60,000 nt of DNA. Source: Antedon mediterranea (taxonomy: Eukaryota; Echinodermata; Crinoidea; Comatulida; Antedonidae). The DNA lies in contig NC_092675.1 in NCBI RefSeq assembly GCF_964355755.1, positions 17,189,312 to 17,249,311 on the forward strand. Direction: 5' to 3'. This document shows, one piece after another, positions 10,416 to 23,600 of the stretch. The notes under the pieces were generated by a model, which saw nothing but the letters and a program-made list of their open reading frames with translations, did no database searches and was not told where the DNA came from. Within the stretch, counting starts at the first letter, position 1, and each line of letters opens with the position of its first letter. The translations under genes and the position numbers were made by a program.

Positions 10416-11925
10416 GGCGCTAATGCAGTTTCGTACCCACCCCTTAAAATTACTCAAAATCTTCATCCAACCTACTCACGAGTTGTCTACAACATCCTGC
10501 AATCATAAAATTGTAAAAATTCGATATTTTTTTTATTTATAACTATTTTTAATCAATTAATACTGAGCACCCTTCAGAAATACATCGCCAGCTTAGCTTT
10601 GCGAAAATCGTCGCTAGGCCTGCCGATAAAAGTACGGAGGCCTCACAGGACATTAACTCTTGATAGAGTAAACAGTTGCGTTCTATAGAGGGCGTAGTTT
10701 ACTAATGTTTAAAGCACGCACTAAATAATAATTTGCATTATTTCCGACATGAATTTCGTATTTTTAATAAAGAAATAATATACAATTATTGTATTCATCA
10801 TTGTGGGTATCATCATATGTTATGTTTTTAATTTGTTTTTCATTTTTAATAGTAGAATTTCACACAGGAAAGAAGATAAATTGTATGGGACTGCTGACTT
10901 GAAGATTTAAGTACTACAGACCAATTTTCCTCTGTTTTAGTTTATTTTACATTATGATTTGTAGGTCAAATAAATAAATAAAATGAAATAAAAAGAATTA
11001 CAGTACTTCGTTCAGTCCTGAGCTACATTGTTATAACACAATAAACAAGGAGCTTATGACAAATTAATTGTTTTAGTAATGTTATCACTATATTAGAAAC
11101 ACTAATGGTTTCCTTGTTTTAAGATTTTATAGAAGTATATAAATTAACATTTGTTATTCACCCATGAAAGACCTCTTCAAATACATGGAAATAAGAAATG
11201 CAACAAAAACAGAAAGATATAATTTATTGAAATGTAATGTACAGTAATAAAATGATAATTATAATAAAAATGTTTTCCATCAATTACTAGAATTTATTTT
11301 ACTTCTGCTGACACTGAAAACATAATTTCATGTCTTTCATTTCTTCCTTTTTATCTTCTTTCCTGTTGTGTTTATTAAAATAAAATAAAAATATAACATT
11401 TAATAATGAAGCAACTGTTCCTTTATTTATTTCAACAATATTTTACGAGGGTGGTCCATCCAGCCGAAGCTGATCATTAAAGACCCTCACAAAAATATAA
11501 TTTGACAAGACAATAACACTCAAATTAAAAAGAATTTCTAAAAATTAACAACATAATTAAACACAAAATATTTCTTTATGAAAAAACTTAAAAGTTCGTT
11601 TCACGAGGAATATTTTTTACGCATTTTTTAAAGACATATAATATGACCATAACAGCGTCCTCTATAGATCGATGCCCTATGAGGCCTCCGTACTTTTATC
11701 GGCAGGCCTAGCGATGATTTTCGCGAAGCTAAGCTTGCGATGGATTTCTGAAGGGTGCTCAATTATCAATTGATTAAAAATATTTATAAATAAAAAGTTA
11801 TCGATATTTTACAATTTTATGCTTGCAGAATGCTGTAGACAACTCGTGAGTAGGTTAGAATTAGATGAAGTATTGAAACAATTTTGAGTAATTTTAAGGG
11901 GTGGGTACGAAACTGCATTAGCGCC
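10416..11925. mobile_element. Foldback-like element with ~270-bp inverted arms, TAA duplication
   Basis: The left end GGCGCTAATGCAGTTTCGTA and its inverse at 11925 open two long inverted arms (about 10416-10690 and 11655-11925) with scattered mismatches and small indels. TAA flanks both sides (10413-10415, 11926-11928), suggesting a PIF/Harbinger-type target. The 960-bp centre is AT-rich and has no recognisable transposase. Within it, 11450-11500 (ACGAGGGTGGTCCATCCAG) looks like a retroposon tail fragment. Confidence 0.8.
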
Positions 11926-12099
11926 TAATAATTATATGAATATTAGCAACTTACCTTAAACATCAATGAATATACAATAAAGTAAGTAATTATCTTACAG
12001 TTTGAAACTTAACCCAATTTAGAAACGCACTAAAAAACATAAAACACATGTTCCGTTCGCCACACATGACGTATATGGTAATCTCTTCTTCCTCTCGGC

Positions 12100-13749
12100 C
12101 AGCGTTGCCAGCGATAAAATTTAAATTATGCCGTATCCTGTCTCAAATAATGCCAGATTGGGAAAACTAATGCCAGATCCCCAAAATGTGGCCCTAAACA
12201 GCGCCACCAATGGTTGTATGTCTAATAAACGTTTGTAAAACCCCAACTGACACAAAATAGGACCTAAATTGTATCCCCATGTCATACAAAATTTATATTT
12301 TTAGTTTTGTGAGTAATAACTAATAATTCTAAATATCTGGGGTGCGAAAATGGTAATTGCAAATGACACCAACACCAACCCCCACCCCCTCCCCCACCCC
12401 AAAAAAAAAAACCCTGTTACAGCCATGGAAATTTATAATTTTTGAGCTGAAATATGAGAGCTGCTCGATGGCCGGGATCTTTGCACTTAATTTCAAATAT
12501 GAAAGGATCTTAGCCCACCATAATTAGAAAATGGCAATTATAATTTAAAATAGGAAATAAAAAAAATTATTTTGAGTGTCTCCAGGACCTCAGCCCCACC
12601 ATGGTTGATAAGAAAATTTGGAAAAATACAGCTACTCGATGGCCGGAAATGGCACTTTATTTAAAATATGAAATAAAAATATATTTATTATGTCTCCATG
12701 ATCTTAGCCCACCATAGTTCGAAAATGGCAATTATAATTTAAAATAGGAAATCAAAATATATATTAATTGTGTCTCCAGGACCTCAGCCCCAACCATGGT
12801 GGGGCTGAGGTAAGAAAATTTGAAAAATATAGAGCTGCTCAATGGCCGGAAATGGCACTTAATTTCAAATATAAAATAAAAATATATTTATTAGTACCTC
12901 CAGGATCTTAGCCCATGATAGTTTTGAAAGTGCCAATTATAATTTAAAATAGGAAATAAAAATATATATTAAGTGTTTCCAGGACCTCAGCCCCACCATG
13001 GTTGGGGCTGAGGTAAAACAAATTGGAAAAATAGAGCTGCTAGATGGCCGGAAATTGCACTTAATTTTAAATAACAATGTATAAGAGTCCCTAGGACCTC
13101 GCCCCATCATGGTCACTGAGAGGTGAAGAAAATTTGGAAATATAGGGTTGCTACGACGATGCAAATGGAACATAATTTGAAATATGGAAAACAAATTCTC
13201 TAGAAGAAATTCGTTTTAAAATTAGAGCTTCTAGTTACCGGAAATTGCCATTTTAAGGGTTGGGGTAGGGGTGTGGCCGCTTATAATTATGAACTGAAAA
13301 AACAAAACCCCTTTCATAATGTTTTCGTTCAATTGTCTCTATATCTGGGGATCCAATAACCTGCATGGTCTCTGAAATAGAGCAACATAATTGGCCAATA
13401 GCTAGCCTCTTCGGATTTGTTGTGCTGCCTATATCGCACACACGGTAGTTTTTGAGCAGCCTTCCTATCCAAAGAGTCGATTAAGTCCGAAACGAAAGGA
13501 TGGAAGAACTATTGTACGGAAAACCCGAACAGATCTGTTTTGTATGATATGATATTGTGTAAGTTGATATGTATTAACAAAATATTTTATTTTTGTTCTG
13601 TGGTATATTATTTTTTTGGTTGTTCAAAAAACACAAAATTATGCCAGATTATGCTAAAAACGGCTAAATAATGCCGCGGCATTATGCCAGATGCCGTGGG
13701 CCTCCAAATAATGCCAAAAAGCATAATAATGCCAGAAATGGCAACTATG
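12100..13749. mobile_element. hAT-like non-autonomous element with ATGCCAGAT repeats
   Basis: The ends are CAGCGTTGCCA (12100) and TGGCAACTATG (13749), imperfect inverted copies of a CA(G/T)xGTxGCCA terminus. Both subterminal regions are full of ATTATGCC and ATGCCAGAT units. CTTCTTCCTC(TC)GGC lies on both sides (12085-12099 and 13750-13762), suggesting a duplicated or slipped target, though not a clean 8 bp. The same terminal and subterminal design appears at 17972-18436. No transposase is seen. Confidence 0.55.
12460..13200. repeat. ~200-bp composite tandem repeat with hairpin units
   Basis: GGACCTCAGCCCCA recurs at 12585, 12779 and 12982, and in decayed form near 13094. It alternates with ATCTTAGCCCACCATA units and the phrase CTCGATGGCCGGAAATGGCA. 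The larger period is about 195-203 bases, made of two diverged ~100-base halves. Two units contain near-perfect hairpins: CCTCAGCCCC, a short spacer with CCATGG, then GGGGCTGAGG (12782-12810 and 12985-13014). Confidence 0.75.
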
Positions 13750-14950
13750 CTTCTTCCTCGGCGGTCACATTTGCCTCATTTTAATATAGGCTGATGAACA
13801 ACACTCTCATGAATAATAAACAGTTGTTTACGTCATACTATACTGGGATTTTACCTCTTGAATATTCATAAGATAAAGTTTCATACAACCGGCCGTGTGT
13901 GATGTTTATCACATTTTTGGGAGGAGAGTAGGCTAGAGATAGGCCTAGGCTAGCACAAAGTTTATATCTATCACATAATACATACATTGTTTTATTTAAA
14001 TTATGTCATTATCATTAAAATGGAATTAAGTTTTAGTGACGATGATGACGATTTTGTCGCTAAAAAAAGACGTCGAATTGAATGTGACAAAGGTGCAGTG
14101 GAACATTAAATTATTGAAAAAAAACGAAAAAGAAGATAATGCAGATCATCCATATCACGATGTAATTGCTGTTAAATCCGAGTTAGCGGTAGCTCATGCC
14201 ATATCAGCCTATGAAAAAGTTTGTTCATGGGCACCAGGATAAAAATTATGCCAAAGAAGGTTGGTAGAAAAATTATTAACTTTTATAGTAGCGATGGCCT
14301 AGGTCTAGGTAGGCCTAGGCCTAAGTAATAATAATATACTGTCTAGCCTAGGCTGGCCTATTATTAAATATTATGTATAAAATAAAATAGTACTTAGGCC
14401 TAACAACTGTAAAAACCTTCATGTTCTCTTTTATGATAGGCAAACAAAGTTATAAGCAAAAATATCCTCCAGGGTGGATTTAAAATGCAGCCTGTGTTAA
14501 AAATTGGGGTTTTTTCAGATTCCATTTTGGCCCCCATTGGTTCAATTCCCACTTCTAGTGAAATTTTTTTTATAGGTATTGTATAAAGTTGTGATGATAC
14601 CAAATATAAATGATTAGGAATATGACTAAAGTTTCTGTCGTCTACAACAATTTTAAAGACCATGATGTCATTTAAATTCCATCTAAACTACTCATCCCAA
14701 ATTTATGTGATGAGGTCATAATTAAGGCACCTTAAGGGTACCTTTTCTCTTTATTTAGTTATAGTTATAGCTTACCTAGAAAACATGACACTGTGTTTGA
14801 TTTCAGTAATTGTTTAATTTCCCCGACTCAGTAGCTATTTAAAAAAAATGACACATCTTTTAGACTTGTAATAAATTGTATTGAAGAAATACACAAGAAA
14901 TGCAGGTGTATTAGGTATAGGCCAAATCTGAAAGTTCAATTTGATTTGGT

Positions 14951-14983
14951 CATGGAGTAAAGAATATTTATTCTTACTCCATG
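14951..14983. mobile_element. 33-bp minimal element: two TIRs only, 7-bp duplication
   Basis: CATGGAGTAAAGAATA is followed directly by its inverted partner ending in TTCTTACTCCATG. ATTTGGT flanks it exactly on both sides (14944-14950 and 14984-14990). Terminus and duplication length are those of the 1302-bp element at 8599-9900, so this looks like an internally deleted copy reduced to its ends. Confidence 0.8.
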
Positions 14984-15810
14984 ATTTGGTGAATAAATAT
15001 CTCACTATATTTAATAGTGTTACCGTTGTCAGCAGCCCAAAATCAAATTGTTCATGTCGGTGTTCATGTCACTTAATTTGGTAATTGTTCTCAAGAAAAC
15101 ACATAAATTGAAAATGAAAAATCCAGTTTATTCATAATAATCATTACATAGTATTTGATACAATAAATAATATCTTGTTTTATCTTTTCCATCCAAGTCA
15201 AACAATTACGGCCCAATACTGTAGTGCAAGTGAAACTTCTGAATATTCAAGCAGTAAAATCCCAGTATAGTATGACGTAACCAACTGTTTATTATTCATG
15301 AGAGTATTGTTCAGCCTAGCGTGACATATATTAAAATGAGGCAAATGTGACCGAGGAAGAAGAGATACGTATAATATGGAGTAGACGTCGTATAAGAATA
15401 TTGACGCCCCCTATAATAGGAATTTGAATACAATTTTTATTTATTTATTGGGAATTACACCTCTAGATCGATGGCACACTCAGCGCAAAGGTGCATACTT
15501 CACAATAACAATATAAAATATAATAATTAATATGTTACATACAGAAAAGTATAAAGGCAAAAACAACTATCAACCCCATTCCCCAATTTAAATCGATACA
15601 TACAGTAGATCATTATACTTTACACAAAATGAATACAAAACAAAAAATATAGTAATACAGTAGGTGTATTAAACACAGCTTATTACGAAAACCCACCAAC
15701 CCCCTCCCCTACTCCTTTTCAATTTACTTAATGTAGCAATGTAGATAACATAGTTATTGAGTCATGGAATTAGGTCATTTCGAAATTGCCATGCTCGAGG
15801 TATCTATCAT

Positions 15811-15910
15811 AATACATGGCTGCAGTCGCGTGCTCAAATTAGTGCTTACCGACCGACCGACCAACCGACCGACATAGTGAGCTGTAGAGTCGCGTTGCAC
15901 GCGACTAAAA
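15811..15910. repeat. Short dispersed element with AGTCGCGTGC ends and a GACC core
   Basis: It opens with TACATGGCTGCAGTCGCGTG and closes with TTGCACGCGACT, so AGTCGCGTGC is inverted at the ends. The middle is (CGAC)n followed by CATAGTGAGCTGTAGAGTC. A second copy lies inverted at 38485-38585. It sits in the 3' part of a decayed LINE on the - strand. Confidence 0.75.
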
Positions 15911-15914
15911 ACTA

Positions 15915-16420
15915 TCCAAAATATTGTCACAATCTTCATCAATTAAATTATCTGAGTATCCCAAAATATATTTAAGTATGTCAATTTGATGAGAAGTATA
16001 AAATGTATCAAACATTATCTTTGCTGCCATTTCTATACATATCCACATATAAATTAAATAATTCCTGATTACGTATATTATTTAAAGCTGCACAATTAAG
16101 GATGAAATGATGGATGTCTTCGTCCGAATTTGTACCGCATAATTTACATTTTTTATTATTATCAATATTCCAATTTGCAGTTCTATCATTCAAAGGTAGA
16201 TATATTTGAAAGAACTTTAAATTTTAATACAGCACCTTCAAATTAGTTTGATCAATTAGGTAGTTTTCAAGTTCAGGTTTTGATTTTAATGTTTTATAGA
16301 TGTGGAGACTTGATTTTTTTTTGTAATTCAATTCTCCATTCATCATTATAGAGTTAAGTTTTCTTAAAATTTTAGAAATTGGAAAGTAGACTTCTTGTAA
16401 TTTGAGAGAGTGGTGAAAAT
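15915..16420 (-). pseudogene. LINE C-terminal relic with zinc-knuckle motif
   Basis: The - strand reads LNDRTANWNIDNNKKCKLCG, then DEDIHHFILNC. This is the CxxC...HxxxxC knuckle (zf-RVT-like) common near the C-terminus of non-LTR retrotransposon polyproteins. Upstream (16200-16340), frame-shifted sequence resembles KPELENYLIDQTNLKVLY and FFQIYLPLND. Downstream, a shifted continuation is HQIDILKYILGYSDN. Stops and shifts show it is dead. The 15430-15760 stretch beyond it is probably its 3' UTR. Confidence 0.65.
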
Positions 16421-16519
16421 ATTTTTGGATTCACAATTACACTTTAAGAGAATATCGTTTATACAAGATAGAAACTTAAATTCACAAATAAGTTGTAGCA
16501 TTCCAATAAATATAAAATT

Positions 16520-16792
16520 AATAGGATATATTTAGAGTGTTAATTGTATTTTATGTTTTAATAACCGACAACATTGTATTTGTCGTCATTAACGCACATT
16601 TGACGCATTTAGCCATGCATTCCGAGGGTGTTTGCATATAATGGTATTAAAACAAATTGTATATATCAACAGCTAAATACTGAATAATTATACGTCCTTT
16701 TCTCCCTTTCCATTTTTTATGCCAAACACATGCTCAAAGTAAGATTTTATCAATAAAAAAAAATGAAATTAACACTCTAAATGTATCTTATT
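16520..16792. mobile_element. MITE with AGAGTGTTAATT termini
   Basis: AATAGGATATATTTAGAGTG (16520) is repeated inverted at 16792 with two mismatches, giving a TIR of about 24 bases including GTTAATT. The ~225-bp centre has no coding capacity. The target duplication is not clear in the AT-rich flanks. Confidence 0.65.
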
Positions 16793-17487
16793 TTGTATAA
16801 TTTACACTATAGGCCTACTTGGGGCTTGGTTATTTATGACTTGATAGGGCTGGAGGAACCAAGAAAAGCAACTTCATCATGTGCCATGACGCTATGATAC
16901 CGTCCTAAAATGTTCGTTTAGGCAGTTGACAATGTATGTTTAGTCCTACTTTGAGTCTGAAATTCCAAGCAAAATGGTTTGATTGTTAGGATTGGAGGTA
17001 CTCTAGCTGTGATTGACATTCCCGTAGCCTTACCGTTTAGTAACTTAGGCCTACTATAGGGCTCTCTATACAATCAATTTTATGGAATGGTTATTATACT
17101 GTAATAATTATTAACATGAATTATAAAGGGCCCTCAACGTTATTTTGTTTTTGTATATGTACAGTATTTGAATCAAATAAATATGTCCTAACTTTTAACA
17201 CGACGCAACGCAAGGACGTAAGCTATATCTCAAGTAGGCCTAATCACCACGCGATATCGTGATGAACACTATAATTTGAACAAAAATACCAGTATTAAAC
17301 ATATCGTAATAGGTGTGATCGATTTCATTTATCCCTAGATTCAATCAATCTAGATTGGTTTTCACAAATTATTTTTATAGCCTGGATATTTAAGCCGCAC
17401 GAGGTCTACCGGGAACTTTCTTTAGGTAGGCCTAACAATAACATTACATGGATTAGTTTACAGCTTTCTTACATCATGTCTAATGTG
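16793..17487. other. Spacer upstream of the P450 gene
   Basis: No gene is seen. It contains several AGGCCTA motifs and presumably the distal promoter of the P450, but no element that I can assign. Confidence 0.4.
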
Positions 17488-17492
17488 CCAAT
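17488..17492 (+). promoter_or_regulatory. Possible CCAAT box of the P450 gene
   Basis: CCAAT followed by CAAATAAAAC lies about 115 bases before the P450 start codon. No strong TATA box is obvious. A single CCAAT match is weak evidence. Confidence 0.25.
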
Positions 17493-17605
17493 CAAATAAA
17501 ACTATTCTTCGAGCAGAGCCTCGTGATAGTCGGCGAATACAACAGCATCCAGTAGGAAGTTAAGAATCAAAGGACCGGATAATCTGTCGAGCAGAGCAGG
17601 AAGCC

Positions 17606-20600
17606 ATGGGATCATTCATAATTAGATTGATCGTACCTCTTGCTATTTATATTCCTGTATTATTTCTAGCCTTTATTCTGATCTATTCCCTTTTCATCGT
17701 ATACAGTCGTCGACGATATGCACATTTCCCACAACCGAAAACATTCCGGTAAGTACGTGTTCTTGCTATAGACCTATAGGCCTACATTTTATTACGTACA
17801 CTCAGGCCTCTTGCTCACTGGCATAGTGAACTACTACTACCCGCAGCAACTTGTTTTATATATTTTACATTGTACTACTGGCCATTGGCTCATACAGTAG
17901 TGGTCCTAGTGGATCTTACCAAAGAAAAGGCTATATATATATATATATATAATATATATCACAAGAATGGGCAGTGTGGCCAGCGATGCAGTTAAAATTA
18001 TGCTGGATTTAATGCTAGGCACAATAGTCAACATTTCACAAAAACAAAGTATCAGAGGGCGGTATATGTACATGTTTTATGTACCACAAAAGTGAGAAGC
18101 AAAAATATATTATCATACTTCTATATAATGTATACTATCAAGATTTGTTTGAAATAATATGCTAGATCATGGTAAATATGCTGCAGAATTGTGTTTTTCT
18201 AATTATGCCAGATTTATATGCTAGATTTTCTAAAATTATGTTAAGTAACAATTATGCTAGATTTTTTTTGAAAATATACTAGATCATGGTAAATATGCTG
18301 CAGAATTGTGTTTTTCTAGTATAGGCTAATTATGCCAGATATTATGCTAGAATTTCTAAAATTATGCCTAGCATAAATTCTAGATGCAAGATGGGTCAAA
18401 ATTATGCTAGATAGAATGCCAGATTCGGCCACTATGAGAATGAGTAATCCGCGATTTTTGCATTAGAACTTATGGGCATAATTATGTATACAGACTAAAT
18501 AAGACTTGATGTAATAGATATTAATAATTATACATTAAATAGAATTATGATAATATATTTTGCAATTGTAGAACATTTTATAAAACATAAATAGTAACAA
18601 ACTAGTTTAAATTCACTTCTACAAAAAATTATTTACCAACATGCTAAATTAGTTCTCAAAGAAAGGCCAAACACTGCAACTACAAACATTAAATCAACCA
18701 AGTTACTCAGCATGGACTATTCTTTGCCATTGCCGCGTACTAATCGGTAAATTAATTAATGTTTTAAGATATAAATTAGTATAATATACATGGCATTAAT
18801 AGGACACAGTGTTACATTTAATTAATATTTATTTGTTTTACCAAAAACAAGTTAAATATAGAAATATTATTAAACTACCCTTCGTGAAAACGCGTAAACA
18901 ACAACACGCCCGGTAGCGCCCGGTTGATGAAGCGAACTGTTTATTAGGCAGATTTTTTACTAAAAATAAATTGCATAAAACGGACAATTAAATATCCAAA
19001 CAACATTTACAGTAATGTTGGCATGTAGTTTTTTTTTTTTTTTTTTTTTTTTTTTATTTATTGAACACTTTCATATTTAAATTTAAAAAATAGCTTAAAA
19101 TAATAACACTTTCTTATTAATAGTAATACACAATATAAATAATAACACTTTTTAAATAATAATAATATATAATATACATTTCTCTTAAGAACAAACTATA
19201 AATAATTTCATGATGTAATAAATATAAGTCTACTTTTTCTTTTTTCTTAAAAACAAAGTCTATAAATAATTTGTTGTCAATTTTTTTTTTTATAACATAT
19301 TTCAACTAAATAATTTAATTAAACATAAAACTTTCTTATTCAAATATATAGTTATAACTTACTAAATAAACAGATCATAAAAGTGTATAAATAATTCAGG
19401 ATTAAAAAACATATTATAAAAAACAGTACTAAGTCCTTTTTTTTTTTAATGCAAAGTTACCAGTCAATAAGTTCATGTTTTTCCAAGAAAGGACTCCATT
19501 TGTTTAAGTAAGTATGATGCTCCCCTTTGGTTTTCAAAATAAATTCTTCTTGTTTAACGTGTAACTTAATCTCATTCACGAATCGAACAATATTGGGCTT
19601 AATTTTTCTCATTTTACAGCTATATATGTAGTGTCGACAAATTAGTAAAATAGTATTTAGGGCTTTAAATGGTTTTTTTCTAACTCCAAAAAGGCATAAT
19701 TCGGGGTTGATAATTACATTTATATTAAAATATGATTTCAACCATTGTTTAATCTTTCTCCAAAATATTTTAATTTCACAGCATTGTGCAAAAATATGTA
19801 TTAAGGTTTCTGTTTCTGCTTTACATAAAGCACATAAAGGTGAGTCAATTTTCCCAATTTTATACAAAAAGGAGTTATTACCTAAAATTCTATGCACAAT
19901 TTTATATTGAAACCAGAGTAGTGGTGTGGACATAGTAAGTGAGAAAAACATGGTATTAATAATTTCCCACTCTTTATCAACATATAAAGTATCCAATGCC
20001 TTCTCCCACTTAATTTTAGCTTTCGATTGTTTTTTTCTAGAGTTGATTAGAGTATTATAAATTAGCTTTGATCCTTTTTTATTTTTTATTACTACGCTAA
20101 GGTTAAAAGGTAGTAGTGGGCTATTTATTTTTCCTTTTGGAGAAATTTGATATAAAGACGTATGTTGTCTGACCGCATGTATTAGGCCTTCATATTGAAG
20201 AAAGTTGATGTTAAGATTATGACGTTTACTAAGTTGTTTTAATGGAGTTATTCCATGTCTATCAACTAAATCATTTATAAAATTCACCCCATGATTACTC
20301 CAGTTTTTATAATAGATACTTTCTCCGCCGACTTTAATATTATCATTCATCCAGAGTGTTTGTCTACATATCGATTCGGTGCTCATAGGAGTGTTGTGTT
20401 TCACAAATACGCACCACGCCTTTATTACATCCAGCCAAAATGCATTGTAAGGCTTAACCTTCGCTAATTTGATTAATTTCGATGATCCGCCTTCTATGAG
20501 CCAAGTTTTATGAATATTCAACACGAGTGGAACTAAAAGAGCCCATCCCGTCTCATTGGACGTTACTAACCGTCTAACCCACGTGATTTTTACCGATTGA

Positions 20601-23600
20601 ATATATGCGTTTATATCGACCATTCGTAAGCCTCCAAATTTATTTTCTTGTATAAGTTGATCTCTGGATATTCTATCCACCCCTTTCCATATGAAACGAT
20701 ATAGTTCTGACTTAAGTGATTTTATTACATTTTCAGGGGGATCGGGTAATGTCGAAAGGATATAGGTAAGTTTGGACAGTAATAAAGACTTCACTACCGT
20801 GATTCTTCCCAAAACAGTTAAGTTTCTTTTTGACCAATGTCTCATTGTATTTTTAATTGATTTATATACGTCTTCATAGTTCAAATCTACCATTTTATTT
20901 AAATTTGTACTGAACCGAATACCCAATGATTCAAAGGGTTCTCCATGTTTGATCCATTTTATATTATAGTTTTCGCATATTGAGTCACCTCGGTCTTTAA
21001 AAGAGCCAACCCAGACAGCATTTGTTTTGTTCACATTCACTTTTAGCCCGGAAATTTTGGAAAATACGTCGAGAGTCTTAAATGCTTCGTGCATTGACTT
21101 CTCTTTACCGTCAAGAAACAATACAGTGTCGTCCGCATACTGAGATAATCGATACTCATGATTTGCAATTGATATTCCTTTAATTTGTTTATTTTCAGAT
21201 ATCATTGAGGATAAAATTTCTGCGCACAGAAGAAACAGGTATGGACTCAGCCCATCCCCTTGTCTACATCCTCTTTCGATTAAGAATGATTCGGAGAGAA
21301 AGCCATTGACAAGAACTGAGGATCTTGCATCTTTATATAGTACTTTCACCCATTTTTGAATGGATTGTCCGAAGTTAAAATGTTTAAGAACGCAGTTAAC
21401 AAATGTGTGAGAAATGCAGTCGAACGCTTTTTCAAAGTCTATCAGTAAAAGCAGACCAGGGATTTTCTTCTTTTCACAAATTTGAATAACATCATACATA
21501 AGTCTTGTATTTTCGCCTATATATCTCCCATTAATAAATCCTTTCTGTTGTTCACTAATTAATATATCAAGGACCGATTTTATTCGTTCTGCAATGCATG
21601 ACGAAACAAGTTTATAAGTGACACTTAACAGGGTAATAGGTCTCCAGTTTTTTAGATACTCTCTGGGTTTATCCCTCTTAGGGAGTAAAGTAATTATTCC
21701 TGACTTTTGGGAAGTTGACAGTTGACCTGAGTTATACGACTCGTTAATAGCTCTCAAAAGATAGTAAACTAAATCCGCAAAAAAGAACTTAAAAAACTCA
21801 TAGCTAAAGCCGTCAATACCAGGTGACTTTCCATTTTGTGACCTCTTAAGAGCCACTAAAAGTTCGTTATAAGTAATTGGCCCTTCAATTTTATTTTGTT
21901 GTTCTTTTGTTAATGTTGGTAATGTATTCATAGTTTTAAGAAGTTTTACAATATTTTTTTCATCATCTGTATTGTGGTTTGAGGAATAAAGGTTTTTATA
22001 AAATTGTCTAGACTCAACAAGAATTTCATTTGTGTTTTGCAGAATACTATTGTTGCTTTCCTTTACTATTTTATTTATAGTTTTATCAACAAAATTTTTC
22101 TTTTCCATATTAAGAAAAAATTTGGTCGGCCTTTCGCCTTCTTCGATCCATTTAAGTTTAGTTTTCATCATTATTCTTTCCATCTTCACTTTTCTGATAC
22201 TCATAAGTTCGCCGGACTTAATTTCTAGTGTACCATTTAACGTGGCGTCGCCCTTATTGATATCAAGTGTTCTTTTTTCTATTTCCCTTTCTAATTCTTT
22301 TTCTTTTTTATTTTCAATCTTTTTCTTATAAGCCCCGTAAGAAATTGTTTTTGCTCTAATTTCCATTAATATCATTTCTAAAAGAAGTTGATCACTGATG
22401 CTAAACAGCGCTTTATTAGCATCTTTATTATCTTTTTCGTTTTGCACTATATATTGTTTTAGGACTCTATTTATGGTTTCTTTAACTTGTTGCACGTATT
22501 GAATATCTTTTAATAAGGTATTGTCAAATTTCCAGTATCCTGGCCCGTATTTTATCTGGTTCATCGTCATTTTAATATCTACGAGTGAGTGATCGGTTCG
22601 GTAACCTGGTTTTATATTACAATCCAGCATTTTGCTGTTTAGTTCAGATGAGATTAGGAAATAATCAAGCCTGGCTTGTTTATTGAATTTATTCTGTCTC
22701 CAGGTAAACTTTTGTTCATCTCGGTTGTAAACACGCCAAACATCTGTAAGATTAAATTCACTACAAATATTTATTATCTTTTCTCTTGCCTTTGGATTAT
22801 TAAGTTTTAGGTAATTTTTACAGTCTAATTTTTTGTCCAAAATACAGTTCCAGTCGCCGCAAACGATATTATGTGGGTTTTCATATTCTAAAACAACTTC
22901 CCTCATTTTGTCGTAAAAACCGGGGGTGTCGTTGTTGGGCCCATAAATTGAGATTAGCGTAAATTTTAGATCGTCAACCTTTACCTCCAAAGCTAACATA
23001 TTTCCATCATTATCTTTTTTATGCTTTGTAACAGTGTAGGGAAAGTTATTATTGAAAAAGATTGCGACTCCCCTTGCATTACTACGATATGAACTAAAAA
23101 AACAATCAAGGCCCCACTCCAATCTAACAAGTGACTCAGTTTCTGCCGAGAAGTGTACATCTTGGAGGCAAATAATATTGTATTTTTTTGACTTTAGATA
23201 GTGTAACACATCTCTGCGTTTTGATTTTTCTGCTAGACCTCGACAGTTCATTGAAACTATTGATAGCGTATTATTATTATTAGACATTTTTTATTGTTAT
23301 TTTTTTACTTATTTTGTTTATATATAACGGTAGATAAAATAATAAAGCAAGGGTATATATGGTGTCATAATGGTTGTTTTGTGCAACAACCATAAACCAT
23401 AGCAGTCCAAAAATTGTTTTAGCTTCGATGAGTAACGGACTGATTCTATTGCATTGTATTTTACTACGTTCGTAAAATTTGCATTTTATGTTAATTAAAT
23501 TTTTATTACAGACGATTATAAGTTTACTTGATTGCTCTCCTATATTTTCTTTTATTTTAAAAGTATTTTTTCTGAAGTTTTTAAGGGGCCCAACAATGTC

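Larger units (their letters stand above)
12080..15366. mobile_element. Composite TIR element with nested insertions
   Basis: An arm at 13750-13893 (CTTCTTCCTCGG, GTCACATTTGCCTCATTTTA, CATGAATAATAAACAGTTG, TGGGATTTTA) is repeated inverted at about 15217-15366 with few differences. A stretch matching the outer end (ATCTCTTCTTCCTC) sits at 12081, so the left arm seems to be cut by the element at 12100-13749. The centre holds a short frame MELSFSDDDDDFVAKKRRR near 14020 that decays quickly and that I cannot identify. The outer ends are not firmly fixed; ACGTAT-like sequence occurs at both but does not abut cleanly. Confidence 0.6.

Noticed and set aside
14400-14663. 87-codon open frame on the - strand, and a short acidic/basic frame near 14020
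   Set aside because: They sit inside a TIR element and match no family I know; kept only as a note within that element.
22004-22331. Open frames on the + strand opposite LINE ORF2 (also 19707, 23532, 24090-24787)
   Set aside because: They are antisense shadows of the intact LINE coding frames.
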